From NCBI GenBank assembly GCA_029948255.1, contig JALIZF010001912.1, positions 1,364,001-1,428,000 of the forward strand: DNA of 64,000 nucleotides. The letters run 5' to 3'. Positions 55,045-64,000 of this stretch are shown piece by piece; within the stretch, counting starts at the first letter, position 1; each line of letters opens with the position of its first letter. The notes beneath the pieces were generated by a model. That model searched no databases, had not been told where the DNA came from, and worked only from the letters and a program-made list of their open reading frames with translations. The stretch comes from Telmatactis stephensoni. Lineage: Eukaryota > Cnidaria > Anthozoa > Actiniaria > Isophelliidae. The position numbers and the translations under genes were made by a program.

Positions 55045-55144
55045 TAGTCTCCTTCGCAGCCGTTTTTAGTCTCGTCACGCCACGCGAATTGGTCTCGTCA
55101 CGCCACGCGAATCCTGAGACTAAAAACGGCTGCGAGGGAGACTA
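55045..55144. mobile_element. 100-bp TAGTCTCC-ended element with exact 9-bp target duplication
   Basis: Starts TAGTCTCCTTCGCAGCCG and ends with the complement CGGCTGCGAGGGAGACTA. It is flanked by CCATACAAC on both sides (55036-55044 and 55145-55153). A relative with the same ends lies at 59798-59900. It is about 60 bp from the end of the conserved receptor 4 3' flank. Confidence 0.85.
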
Positions 55145-55323
55145 CCATACAACTGATCATCCTCTAGTTGCTGTTTATTTAGCGGCAACGACCATGACAT
55201 AAGTAAAGTAAGTAAAATAAGTACATAAGTAAACGTAAGTGCATAAGTAAACTGTGGACTACACTGTAGTCGTCTAAAACAGTAAAATTAGTAAGCAGTA
55301 GCAGTAGTTGAAGAAGTGGTAGT

Positions 55324-55486
55324 CAGGGGCGGATTTAGGTTGGGGTCAAAGGGACCGCAGCTCCCCTTATTATTGAAAAGCCTTTATTTCAAGTTCTGAC
55401 TCATCAACATTTAAAATCATCACGTTTTTCGTTATAGTCGAAACGATCATGGCCCCCTCTCTCTGAATTTGCTGGATCCATCCCTG
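55324..55486. mobile_element. 163-bp relative of the 39235 TIR element
   Basis: Ends CAGGGGCGGATTTAGG and TGGATCCATCCCTG. The receptor 2 flank lacks this segment at the corresponding place (AGTTGAAGCAGTGGTA then GAACAAGAAGT), confirming an insertion. GGTAGT occurs on both sides, though a CAA intervenes on the right, so the 6-bp duplication is probable rather than certain. Confidence 0.65.
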
Positions 55487-55499
55487 CAAGGTAGTAGTA

Positions 55500-55640
55500 C
55501 AAGAAGTGTAAATATAGTAATGGCATGAGTACCAGTGGTGAATGGTTGTAGTTTTAGTCGTAGTAGTGGTAGTGGTTGTTGTAGTGATAGTGGTATATAG
55601 TTGATAGTGGTAATGCTATATAATAGTATTTTTTGAACCC
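55500..55640. repeat. GGTAGT-rich stretch after receptor 4
   Basis: Imperfect GTAGTGGTAGTGGTTG words as after receptors 1-3, ending with a fragment GAACCCGTGAAAAATTGAC that matches the end of the TA-flanked MITE family. Confidence 0.6.
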
Positions 55641-55676
55641 GTGAAAAATTGACAAGTGTTATTTAGGGATCGTCCT

Positions 55677-55850
55677 GTTCTGAACTGAACTGAACTGAAC
55701 TGTTTTATTGCTCGATTATTTGTTTACAGTAGAAATAATATGTAATATATGTACAATAGGAAGAAAATATATATACATACAAACATACAAAATACAAATA
55801 TACATATATAGGTATAATAATACTGAATTTAATTGGATGTGATATTGGAG
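55677..55850 (-). mobile_element. Probable LINE 3' tail
   Basis: On the minus strand the sequence ends GCAATAAAACAGTTCAGTTC with a short AGTTC tandem tail. Microsatellite tails after an AATAAA are typical of some non-LTR elements. Similar endings occur near 37708 and 58637. No ORF is attached. Confidence 0.4.
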
Positions 55851-56656
55851 CCTGGGGGCTAAATTAACTGGTAGGTTTTCTAGTTAGACCCCAGTCTTTT
55901 GTTGCTATGTAACTAACAGGTTAATTAAACAATTAATTAACGAGTTCTGCCAACTCGTTTAAGTAGACTTTGCACAAGAGCTATATTTACAAGCTAAGCG
56001 AGAGTTCGTACTACAAGTGTTACGCTACAAATTGCCAGTAATTATGTATTTATTAACCTCAATGTATTTTTGAGTAATTAACTAGTTAATCGTTTTAAGT
56101 GTTGTAACCTTGACCGTTTTGATTGTAGGATTTGTGTAATGTTTCGACTTGTGTGACGCACCCTCTTTCACTATAACCCAAACAGACCAACGTAGGGTTT
56201 GTCTTTGATTCCAAACGTGATGTAAACAGGAAATTAGATTTAGTTTAGTTGTTGTTATTGTTAAAAGGACTGTCGATATTTGTTACACTCGCACACTCTT
56301 TAGTCTTTGTACAAACTAGCGAGGCAAGTTTGGGGTACGACTTAGTGTTGATTGGAAAATACAGCCCTAAGTAAGGAAAGTGGTCGAGTAAGAAACTCCT
56401 TCTGACAGCCACTCCGACTATAAAGGAAAGTCTTTCTGGTTGGCCTGGCTCTATCCCGCCTTGTAGTACCAACCCTTGCTTAGCTTGTAATTAGCTCTTG
56501 TTCAAAGTCTAATAAACGAGTTGACAAAACAGACGATGTCTTACAAAGTTCCTCTCGTAACACAAGCTGAGGTAGAGCCAGGCCAACCAGAAAGAGTTTC
56601 CTTGGTCGGTGTGGTTGTTACTCGACCACTTTCCTTACTTTAGGGATGTACTTTCC

Positions 56657-57051
56657 CCGGGGGGGGACTCCTACATATAAGAGGACGGGGATGCTCGTCG
56701 GAAATTTTGAAAATGACCCCTAAAAGGTACCTGAGTGGGAGTGGCAATAATACTTTTCTACCCCTAAAAGGTACCAATTCAAAAACAATAATATAGAATT
56801 AAAGCAATGAAACACTTTGCTATCGATGTGCTTTGAAGATTCAATTCAGATCATTGAAATCGTCCCTTTCATGCTTATTTTAAGTAGTTTATTTACCCCA
56901 AAACAGTCCCTAAAAGGTACCAGCTATGTCTCTGGTAGTCCACTTAAGTCTGAGACACCCTAAAAGGTACCAGATTGCAGATTTTGACCTCTAAAAGGTA
57001 CGACGAGCATCCCCGTCCATTTACGATCGGAGTCCCCCCCCCCCCCCCGGG
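56657..57051. mobile_element. GGGGACTCC-ended element with CCTAAAAGGTACC repeats (member 2), exact 9-bp duplication
   Basis: A 395-bp element that starts CCGGGGGGGGACTCC and ends GGAGTCCCCCC...CGGG, with arms continuing through GACGGGGATGCTCGTCG. CCTAAAAGGTACC is repeated five to six times inside. It is flanked by exact GTACTTTCC (56648-56656 and 57052-57060). It is a relative of 50111-50473. Confidence 0.8.
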
Positions 57052-57062
57052 GTACTTTCCAA

Positions 57063-57559
57063 TAAGCCTCTTCACGCTTTCGTCCGCCATTTTGAATTGG
57101 GGCAAACACGGATAAATTTATAGAAATCTGGATCACTTTGACTTGCCATAACTTGGCTCAATTTTGTCGGTTTTTTCAAAATTTACACTTCAATGATTTG
57201 CAGACATCACATGCATGCTACATGTCGGACTGAAAATAAGACCAATACAAGTATTTTAACTACGTTTTTCAAGTCAACCTTTTTTTCACGAATAAACTTG
57301 ATATTTACGTGCCGAACGTATTATTTTGAAAACAAAAATCCTCTTTTTCTCATTGGTAGTCTTCCAATATTTATCATGTGAACAGGCAAATAACTTTTCA
57401 AAATATCCAATAGCCAATATCGTTTCAAAAAATTATTATTTTTTAACTGAATACAGTAAAAATGAGCCGAAATGTGGTAAGCCAAAGTGATCCAGATTTC
57501 TATAGATCTGCCGCGTTTGCCCCAATTCAAATTGGCGGACGGAAGCGTGAAGTGGCTTA
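57063..57559. mobile_element. 497-bp element with ~85-bp TIRs
   Basis: Starts TAAGCCTCTTCACGCTTTCG and ends CGGAAGCGTGAAGTGGCTTA; the arms also share AATTGGGGCAAAC and TATAGAAATCTGGATCACTT. No target duplication was found, and its left edge abuts the 56657 insertion. Confidence 0.75.
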
Positions 57560-57918
57560 GTAACAGCTGAGTCGTACCGCGAACTTGCACCGCTAGGTTT
57601 GTACAAAGATTAAGTTAATGTGCAAGTGTGACAAATATCGACAGCCCATGTATAACAACTAAGCTAAATTTAATTTCCTGTTTACATACGTTTGGAGTTA
57701 AAGCGAAACCTTACGTTGGTCTGTTTGGGTTATAGTGAAAGAGGGTGTGTCACACAGGAAACTATACGTTCCTACAATCGGTCAAGGTCACTTAAAATGC
57801 AGCTCTAGTAAAATTATACATTACATTATATATGTATAATATTATATATGTATAATGATACATTATACAATAAGGTTAATAAATATACTGAAAATATACA
57901 TGATAACTGGAAATCTGT

Positions 57919-58059
57919 AGAGTGATTGCACTACACCGTGAAATTGTACTAGCAAAATAATGCAAAATAGCACTATTAAACAATGGAAAACAAAGAATTT
58001 TGTACTATTTGGTACTATTTAGATTTTGTACTTTTTCACGGATTAAGTGCAATCACTCT
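57919..58059. mobile_element. MITE with TA-flanked ends (member 4)
   Basis: 141 bp with ends AGAGTGATTGCACT and AGTGCAATCACTCT. TA-flanked, with CCGTGAAA near both ends as in the other members, and TTTGTACTATTTGGTACTAT inside. Confidence 0.7.
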
Positions 58060-58086
58060 AGAGTAACACAAGGTAAATAATATGTA

Positions 58087-58199
58087 CTTATTGACTGAGT
58101 GGGAGGACCGGGCAGGAAAATATTTGGCTCAAGGTCATGAACAAGAGAAAAATATTTTCCCGTCTGCCCGACCAAACTCAGTCAATAAGCATTTTATTA
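58087..58199. mobile_element. Inverted-repeat element with TTATTGACTGAG ends (member 2)
   Basis: Starts CTTATTGACTGAGTGGGAGG, ends CTCAGTCAATAAG, with AAAATATTT in both arms. Relative of 19822-19960. Confidence 0.65.
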
Positions 58200-58489
58200 T
58201 AATCGAGGCTTAGCCTGAGCAAACAGGAACTCGAAAATGGAGTATTTAGTGTTTTACGTACTGCGGTTTTCGGTATTCTGCGGACTCTGATCTTCAAACT
58301 TAACAGTCTGATGGAATTATATTTCGTTATGCGCTTCCGCCCACCTCAACAAAACATCAAAAAATCAATGCTAAAAGTTCCTAAAATCCTACCAAATGTC
58401 CAAGTAATACGATATATATATTAGCCATATAATCATTTTGGTATTAATAATTCTTTGTATTAGTGATTTTTACTTTTGATTAACAGATC

Positions 58490-59105
58490 ATCTTGATTTT
58501 ATTTTTTTGGCCATTTTTGAACAATTTCCATGGGATATAGCCTTTTTGTGGATTTTGGACCATTTTTGAGCATTGTGGTGGGCTATAGGCTTTGCTTTTT
58601 GACGATTTTGGGCCATTTTTGATTGTTTTGCATGGGATAGATAGATAGATAGATATGTGTTTATTCAATTGCTTTTGCAGTATGAACTGGATTACAGCAA
58701 AGGGGTCAATACATTAATACCATACAATAATCACGAATGACAATACTTCTCATACAACTAATATGCATATTGGTCCTACATAATAAATAATATAATGATA
58801 TTTTATGGGCTATATATAGCCTTCGTATTTTGAGGATTTTGGGCCATTCAGTTTTGAGCATTTTCCATGAGCTATAGCTAGGCTGTGTATTTTTTGGATC
58901 TTGGGCCATTTTTGAGCATTTTTCTATGGGCTATAGCCTTTGCATTTTGTGCAATTTGGGCCATTTTTGAGCATTTTCTATGGTCTATAACCTTTGCTTT
59001 TTGACGATTTTTGGCCATTTTTGATCATTTTGCATGGGCTATGGCATGCATTTTGCATGAGTTACGTAGCCTTTGCCGCATTTTGTGGATTTTGGGCCAT
59101 TTTTA
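58490..59105 (-). repeat. 54-bp satellite, diverged block in reverse orientation
   Basis: About eight to ten decayed copies of the unit found at 61113-64000, but on the opposite strand (GGCCATTTTTGA, CATGGGCTATAGCCTTTGCA words). The block is interrupted at about 58637-58805 by a GATA microsatellite joined to GTGTTTATTCAATTGC, which looks like the tail of a minus-strand retroelement. Confidence 0.8.
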
Positions 59106-59790
59106 ACTCGTGGATTGTTTTTTTTTTTTTGAAATAAATTCCCGCGCGTTTAACATGACCGCGCCGCTCAAGAAATTTTCAAAATGCACGGTTCTTGATA
59201 AAACGAATATTACAATAAGGCATGCATTGGTTTCTGCAAAGTTATGGAATTTTAAAAACAAACGAAAGTTTGTATTTTTTTTGGGGGGGGGGGGGGGGGG
59301 GGGGGGGGGAGGGGGGTAATCATTAAAAACCGCTGGCTAATAACACTGCTTGTCCACCTTACGGATCATATGGAGTCGAAGATGGAGTCTTTGTGCATTT
59401 TGCTGTCTATAAAACACGATAAAAACAGCTTTACACAACCTAGAATATACCAGAGTAAAGGTAAATTAGTGTGTATCTATTAAAAAAACTATTTTTATCT
59501 ATAATTTCTCTTAATGTACATTTCATGTTGATTCTTTGCGGGAATTTGAAAGGCACCATTTTGGTGTTTCCTCGTTTTACCAGGGAATGTTAAGTTACTA
59601 ACGCTTATTACTGTACTTCAAATAACACTGTATTTGAAGATGTTTAAAAATAACATGAAATATACATGTACATAACAGTTGTAAAATTTATGGAAATCTC
59701 GATATGCATATGATAAACAGAAAACACCATGGAAAGCGCTTTGTACGGTTTATATTCACTCGTTGTTTTGTATCATAAAAACTCACTCGC
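59106..59790. other. Intergenic stretch with a long G run
   Basis: No gene. A T run followed by about 33 G residues broken by one A lies at 59273-59317, a likely sequencing and polymerase problem site. Confidence 0.55.
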
Positions 59791-59797
59791 TCATTCC

Positions 59798-59900
59798 TAG
59801 TCTCCCTCGCAGCCGTGTTTAGCCTCGTTACGCAACGCTCTCCTCGTTTTTCCAAGGGAGCGTTGCGTGACGAGGCTAAACACGGCTGCAAGGGAGACTA
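59798..59900. mobile_element. TAGTCTCC-ended element hosting a second insertion
   Basis: 103 bp with ends TAGTCTCCCTCGCAGCCGTG and CACGGCTGCAAGGGAGACTA. Its own target duplication reads GCTCATTCC on the left (59789-59797) and GCTTGTTCC on the right (60114-60122, beyond the nested element), 7 of 9 positions alike. Relative of 55045-55144. Confidence 0.75.
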
Positions 59901-60104
59901 TAGCCTGTGAACAGGCTCTGGGGGAAGGGGAGGGGAAGGGAAAGGAGAAGGGAGGGGAAGGGAGGGGGCGGGAAGAGGGGGAAAGGGGAGAGCCTGTAAG
60001 CATCCTTTGGAGAAAACCGTTCCTGATACCAGAATCTGGTATCAGGCTCTGATTGGTCAATTTTCCCTTCCCCTTCCCTTCCCCAAGAGCCTGTTCACAG
60101 GCTA
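59901..60104. mobile_element. TAGCCTG-ended MULE-like MITE nested in the previous element, exact 9-bp duplication
   Basis: 204 bp with inverted ends TAGCCTGTGAACAGGCTCT and its exact complement, then G-rich (left) and C-rich (right) tracts, the same plan as the 1.28-kb element at 40382. It duplicated the last nine bases of its host element: GGGAGACTA at 59892-59900 and 60105-60113. Confidence 0.85.
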
Positions 60105-60113
60105 GGGAGACTA

Positions 60114-61112
60114 GCTTGTTCCTCGCTCGTTCGTTTTATGATACTTCACAACTCGTGAATAAAAACCGTACGCGCCCACTTTCCATGAAGTATTCTCTAT
60201 TTCCAAAACTGAGATCTTACAAGGAAGAATCTAAAGAATGGTTAACAGTAAATATCCCTGGCTTCCAACCGTAGTACCCAGACTTTTGAAACACCATTGG
60301 GCTACCTGTGTAATGCTAATATTTCTGATAGGTGAAAAGGCGTTATCAATCGACCAAAATGAGGCAACGAAAGTGGTTTCTTGATCGAATTTGTAGGATT
60401 TTTAACAGTATTGAATGCGGAGTAAGAAATCCTTTTAGTTACCGTATCTTTATTGATTTACAGCGCCTTTTTCGCCTATCTGAGATCTTGACTATTACAC
60501 AGGAAGCCCGCAAAAAAAAACTAGCTTTAGTTTTTGGCCTTTTTCGTTGATTTCTAAACTACTTTGAAAATCCAAACCACTGTTTTCGACACTTTGGAAG
60601 ATACGTTAAATCTCTGGCTGGAAAAAAACTTCGATTATTTGCTTATTTTAGGAGAGCAAGACGAATGAATATGAAAACCCTCCAGAAATCGTTTTTGGCG
60701 AAGTGCAAAAACTTTCGAATTTTTTATATTAGTTTGTTCTTCATAAATCGTATATCGCTAGAAAGCTTGTATCAAAGGTTTTAAGGTTCTGAGGTTTGTT
60801 TTTCGTTAAATTCAAAATCGCGGGTTTTATAAGCAAAAATATCTTGTTGGCGAGGAACGCCTGACTGAAGCGCAAAAAAATCACGTTTTTGATCATTTTC
60901 TACAGCTTTTATTTTGCCTATCGCCGCGAAACTTCAACTATGCTTCTCTCTATGTAAGATTTGTATGACGGTGTCAAAATAGTTTCACTATGTTAAATTA
61001 ATGATAAGAAATTCACGGAGTTTGCTTTGTCTTTCAAAATATGACCACAGGAATCCCGTAAGCTTGAAATTTTGAGTAAAGGTTTTACTGAATTTTCTCT
61101 TGAACTTTTATT
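60114..61112. other. Intergenic stretch, nothing recognised
   Basis: No supportable gene; short open frames lack family features. Confidence 0.5.
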
Positions 61113-64000
61113 TAAGGCTATAGTTCATCAAAAATCGTCAAAAATCGTCAAAAATCGACAAAATGCAAAGGCTATAGCCCATCAAAAATCGTCAAAAACT
61201 GCCAAAATGCGCCAAGATGCAAAGACTATAGGCCATGCAAAATGATGAAAAACGGCCAAAAATCGACAAAATGCAAAGGCTATAGCCCATCAAAAATCGT
61301 CAAAAATGGCCAAAAATCGACAAAATGCAAAGTCTATAGGCCATGCAAAATGATGAAAAATGGCAAAAAATCAACAAAATGCAAAGGCTATAGCCCATCA
61401 AAAATGATGAAAACTGTCCAAAAATCGACAAAATGCAAAGGATATAGGCCATGCAAAAATGAAAAATCAACAAAATCGACAAAATGCAAAGGCTATAGCC
61501 CATCAAAAATCGTCAAAATGGCCAAAAATCAACAAAATGCAAAGGCTATAGCCCATCAAAAATCATCAAAAATGACCAAAAATGGACGAAATGCAAAGGC
61601 TATAGGCCATGCAAAAATGAAAAATCAACAAAATCGCAAAATGCAAAGGCTATAGCCATCAAAATCGTCAAAAATGGCCAAAAATCACAAAATGCAAAGG
61701 CTATAGCCATGCAAAATGATGAAAAATGGCCAAAAATCGACAAAATGCAAAGGCTATAGCACATCAAAAATCGTCAAAAATGGCCAAAATAAACAAATGC
61801 AAAGGCTATAGCCCATCAAAATCATCAAAAATGGCTAAAAATGAACGAAATGCAAAGGCTATAACCCATCAAAAATCGTCAAAAATGGCCAAAATCAACA
61901 AAATGCAAAGGCTATAGCCATCAAAAATCGTCAAAAATGACCAAAAATCACATTATGTAAAGGCTATAGGCCATGAAAAATGAAAAATGGCCAAAATCAA
62001 CTAAAATGTATAGGCTATAGCCATCAAAAATCGTCAAAAATGGCCAAAAATCACAAAATGCAAAGGCTATAGCCCATCAAAAATCGTCAAAAACTGCCAA
62101 AATTCGACAAGATGCAAAGGCTATAGCCATCAAAAATGAAAAATGGTCAAAAATCGACAAAATGCAAAGGCTATAGCCCATCAAAAATCGTCAAAAATGG
62201 CCAAAAATCACAAAATGCAAAGGCTATAGCCCATCAAAAATCGTCAAAAATGGCCAAAAATCGCCAAATGCAAAGGTTATAGCCCATCAAAAATCATCAA
62301 AAATGGCCAAAAATCACATTATGTTAAGGCTATAGGCCATGCAAAATGATGAAAAATGTCCAAAAATCGACAAAATGCAAAGGCTATAGCACATCAAAAA
62401 TCGTCAAAAACGGCCAAAAATCGACAAAATGCAAAGGCTATAGGCCATGCAAAATGATGAAAAATCAACTATAATCGACAAAATGCAAAGGCTATAGCCA
62501 ATCAAAAATCGTCAAAAATGGCCAAACATCGACAAAATGCAAAGGCTATAGCCCATGCAAAATGATGAAAAATGGCCAAAAATCGACAAAATGCAAAGGC
62601 TATAGCCCATCAAAAATCGTCAAAAATGGCCAAAAATCGACAAAATGCAAAGTCGATAGGCCATGCAAAATGATGAAAAATGTCCAAAAATCGACAAAAT
62701 GCAAAGGCTATAGCACATCAAAAATCGTCAAAAATGGCCAAAAATAGACAAAATGCAAAGGCTATAGCCCATCAAAAATCATCAAAAATGGTTAGAAATG
62801 AACGAAATGCAAAGGTTATAACCCATATAATATCGTCAAAAATGGCCAAAATTCGCCAAAATGCAAAGGCTATAGCCAATCAAAAATCGTCAAAAATGAC
62901 CAAAAATCAACATTATGTTAAAGCTATAGGCCATGAAAATGATGAAAAATGGCCAAAAATCAACAAAATGCAAAGGCTATAGCCTATCAAAAATCGTCAA
63001 AAAATGGCCAGAAATCAACAAAATGCAAAGGCTATAGCCATGCAAAAATGATGAAAAATGTCCGAAAATCGACAAAATGCAAAGGCTATAGCCCATCAAA
63101 AATCATCAAAAATGCCAAAATTCGAAAATGCAAAGGCTATAGCCATGCAAAATGTCAAAAATGGCCAAAAATCGACAAAATGCAAAGTCTATAGCCCATC
63201 AAAATCGTCAAAAAACTGCCAAAATCGACAAAATGCAAAGGCTATAGCCCATCAAAAATCATCAAAAAAGACCAAAAATCGAAATGCAAAGGCTATAGGC
63301 CCATGCAAAAATGAAAAATGCCAAAAATCGACAAAATGCAAAGGCTATAGGCCATGCAAAATGTGAAAAATGGCCAAAAATCACAAAATGCAAAGGCTAT
63401 AGCCCATCAAAAATGATGAAAAATGGCCAAAAATCGACAAATGCAAAGCTATAGCCATCAAAATGATGAAAAATGGCCAAAAATAACAAATGCAAAGCTA
63501 TAGCCCATCAAAAATCGTCAAAAATGGCCAAAAATCGACAAAATGCAAAGGCTATAGCCCATCAAAAATGATCTCGTCAAAAATGGCCAAAATAGACAAA
63601 ATGCAAAGGCTAGCCCATCAAAAATCGTCAAAAATGGCCAAAAATGACAAAATGCAAAGGCTATAACCATCAAAAATCGTCAAAAATGGCCAAAATCGCA
63701 AAATGCAAAGGCTATAGGCCATGCAAAATGGTGAAAAATGGCCAAAAATCGACAAAATGCAAAGGCTATAGCCCATCAAAAATCGTCAAAAATGGCCAAA
63801 AATCGACAAAATGCAAAGGCTATAGGCCATGCAAAATGATGAAAAATGGCCAAAAATCGACAAAATGCAAAGGCTATAGCCCATCAAAAATCGTCAAAAA
63901 TGACCAAAAATCGACAAAATGCAAAGGCTATAGGCCATGCAAAATGATGAAAAATGGCCAAAAATCGACAAAATGCAAAGGCTATAGCCCATCAAAAATC
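61113..64000 (+). repeat. 54-bp satellite array, open at the window end
   Basis: About 53 copies of a 54-bp unit made from GGCCAAAAATCGACAAAATG, CAAAGGCTATAG and a variable part. Two versions exist: A (CCCATCAAAAATCGTCAAAA) and B (GCCATGCAAAATGATGAAAA). In 61.25-61.45 kb and most cleanly in 63.71-64.0 kb they alternate strictly, forming a 108-bp higher-order unit. The middle of the array is more irregular, with indels. Because 54 is a multiple of three, Lys-rich frames up to 137 codons arise, but they break at random indels and have no start or end context. Confidence 0.95.

Larger units (their letters stand above)
56040..57890. repeat. 1.85-kb inverted repeat with several nested elements
   Basis: The outer arms (about 56040-56345 and 57565-57890) are inverted copies, sharing TATTTATTAACCT, ACCTTGACCG, GTGTGACGCACCCTCTTTCA, ATAACCCAAACAGACCAACG, CAAGTTTG and GTACAAA words on opposite strands. 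Inside are an inverted repeat at 56367-56643 (TAAGGAAAGTGGTCGAGTA ends), the element at 56657-57051 and another inverted repeat at 57063-57559. The 56412-56570 part matches the repeat at 2740-2890. No gene. Confidence 0.75.

Noticed and set aside
61242..63366. Series of Lys-rich repeat proteins of up to 137 residues
   Set aside because: They follow from a 54-bp satellite whose period is a multiple of three; frames break at random indels and switch between copies without conserved starts or ends.

Overview
The window looks like nuclear DNA from a cnidarian, most likely an anthozoan such as a stony coral. The evidence is AT-rich sequence without operons, single-exon rhodopsin-type receptor genes in a local cluster, and dense BEL/Pao, LINE, SINE and small terminal-inverted-repeat (TIR) element debris. 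The species is not determined. There is no rRNA gene, no convincing functional tRNA gene and no CRISPR array.

The only intact protein-coding genes I can defend are four paralogous, intronless class A G-protein-coupled receptors on the + strand: 5362-6498, 17991-19145, 28666-29802 and 53785-54909. They share one fold, an HRC motif in place of DRY, no TM6 tryptophan, and an invariant C-terminus ending in DIKL. Genes 1 and 3 differ by one residue because they lie in a roughly 13 kb direct duplication (1-12739 and 22933-36264). Genes 2 and 4 come from older duplications that also copied part of the 3' flank.

Layout: 1-12.7 kb is duplication copy 1 (BEL/Pao debris, LINE, receptor 1, a zone of hairpin elements, tandem arrays). 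12.8-17.9 kb has a BEL fragment, a tRNA-derived SINE, a three-unit ~510-bp satellite carrying perfect CRE motifs and a TTAA-flanked element. 17.9-21.8 kb is receptor 2 with a GGTAGT-rich 3' flank. 21.8-36.3 kb is a BEL/Pao pol running into duplication copy 2 with receptor 3. 36.3-53.7 kb has no intact gene and is a mosaic of nested elements, including a 1.28 kb Mutator-like element carrying two gene fragments (40382-41662), a 3.8 kb CACTG-ended element (44935-48742) and a 2 kb inverted repeat (51339-53410). 53.8-55.6 kb is receptor 4. 55.6-61.1 kb is nested inverted repeats. 61.1-64.0 kb is a 54-bp satellite that continues past the window edge.

The most interesting signal is a set of elements with 9-bp target duplications (exact at 40382, 55045, 56657 and 59901; 8/9 at 43015). 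One carries the start of a RecQ-like helicase and, on the other strand, part of a cysteine-rich protein, an arrangement like plant Pack-MULEs. All coordinates, repeat boundaries and target-site calls were read by eye.
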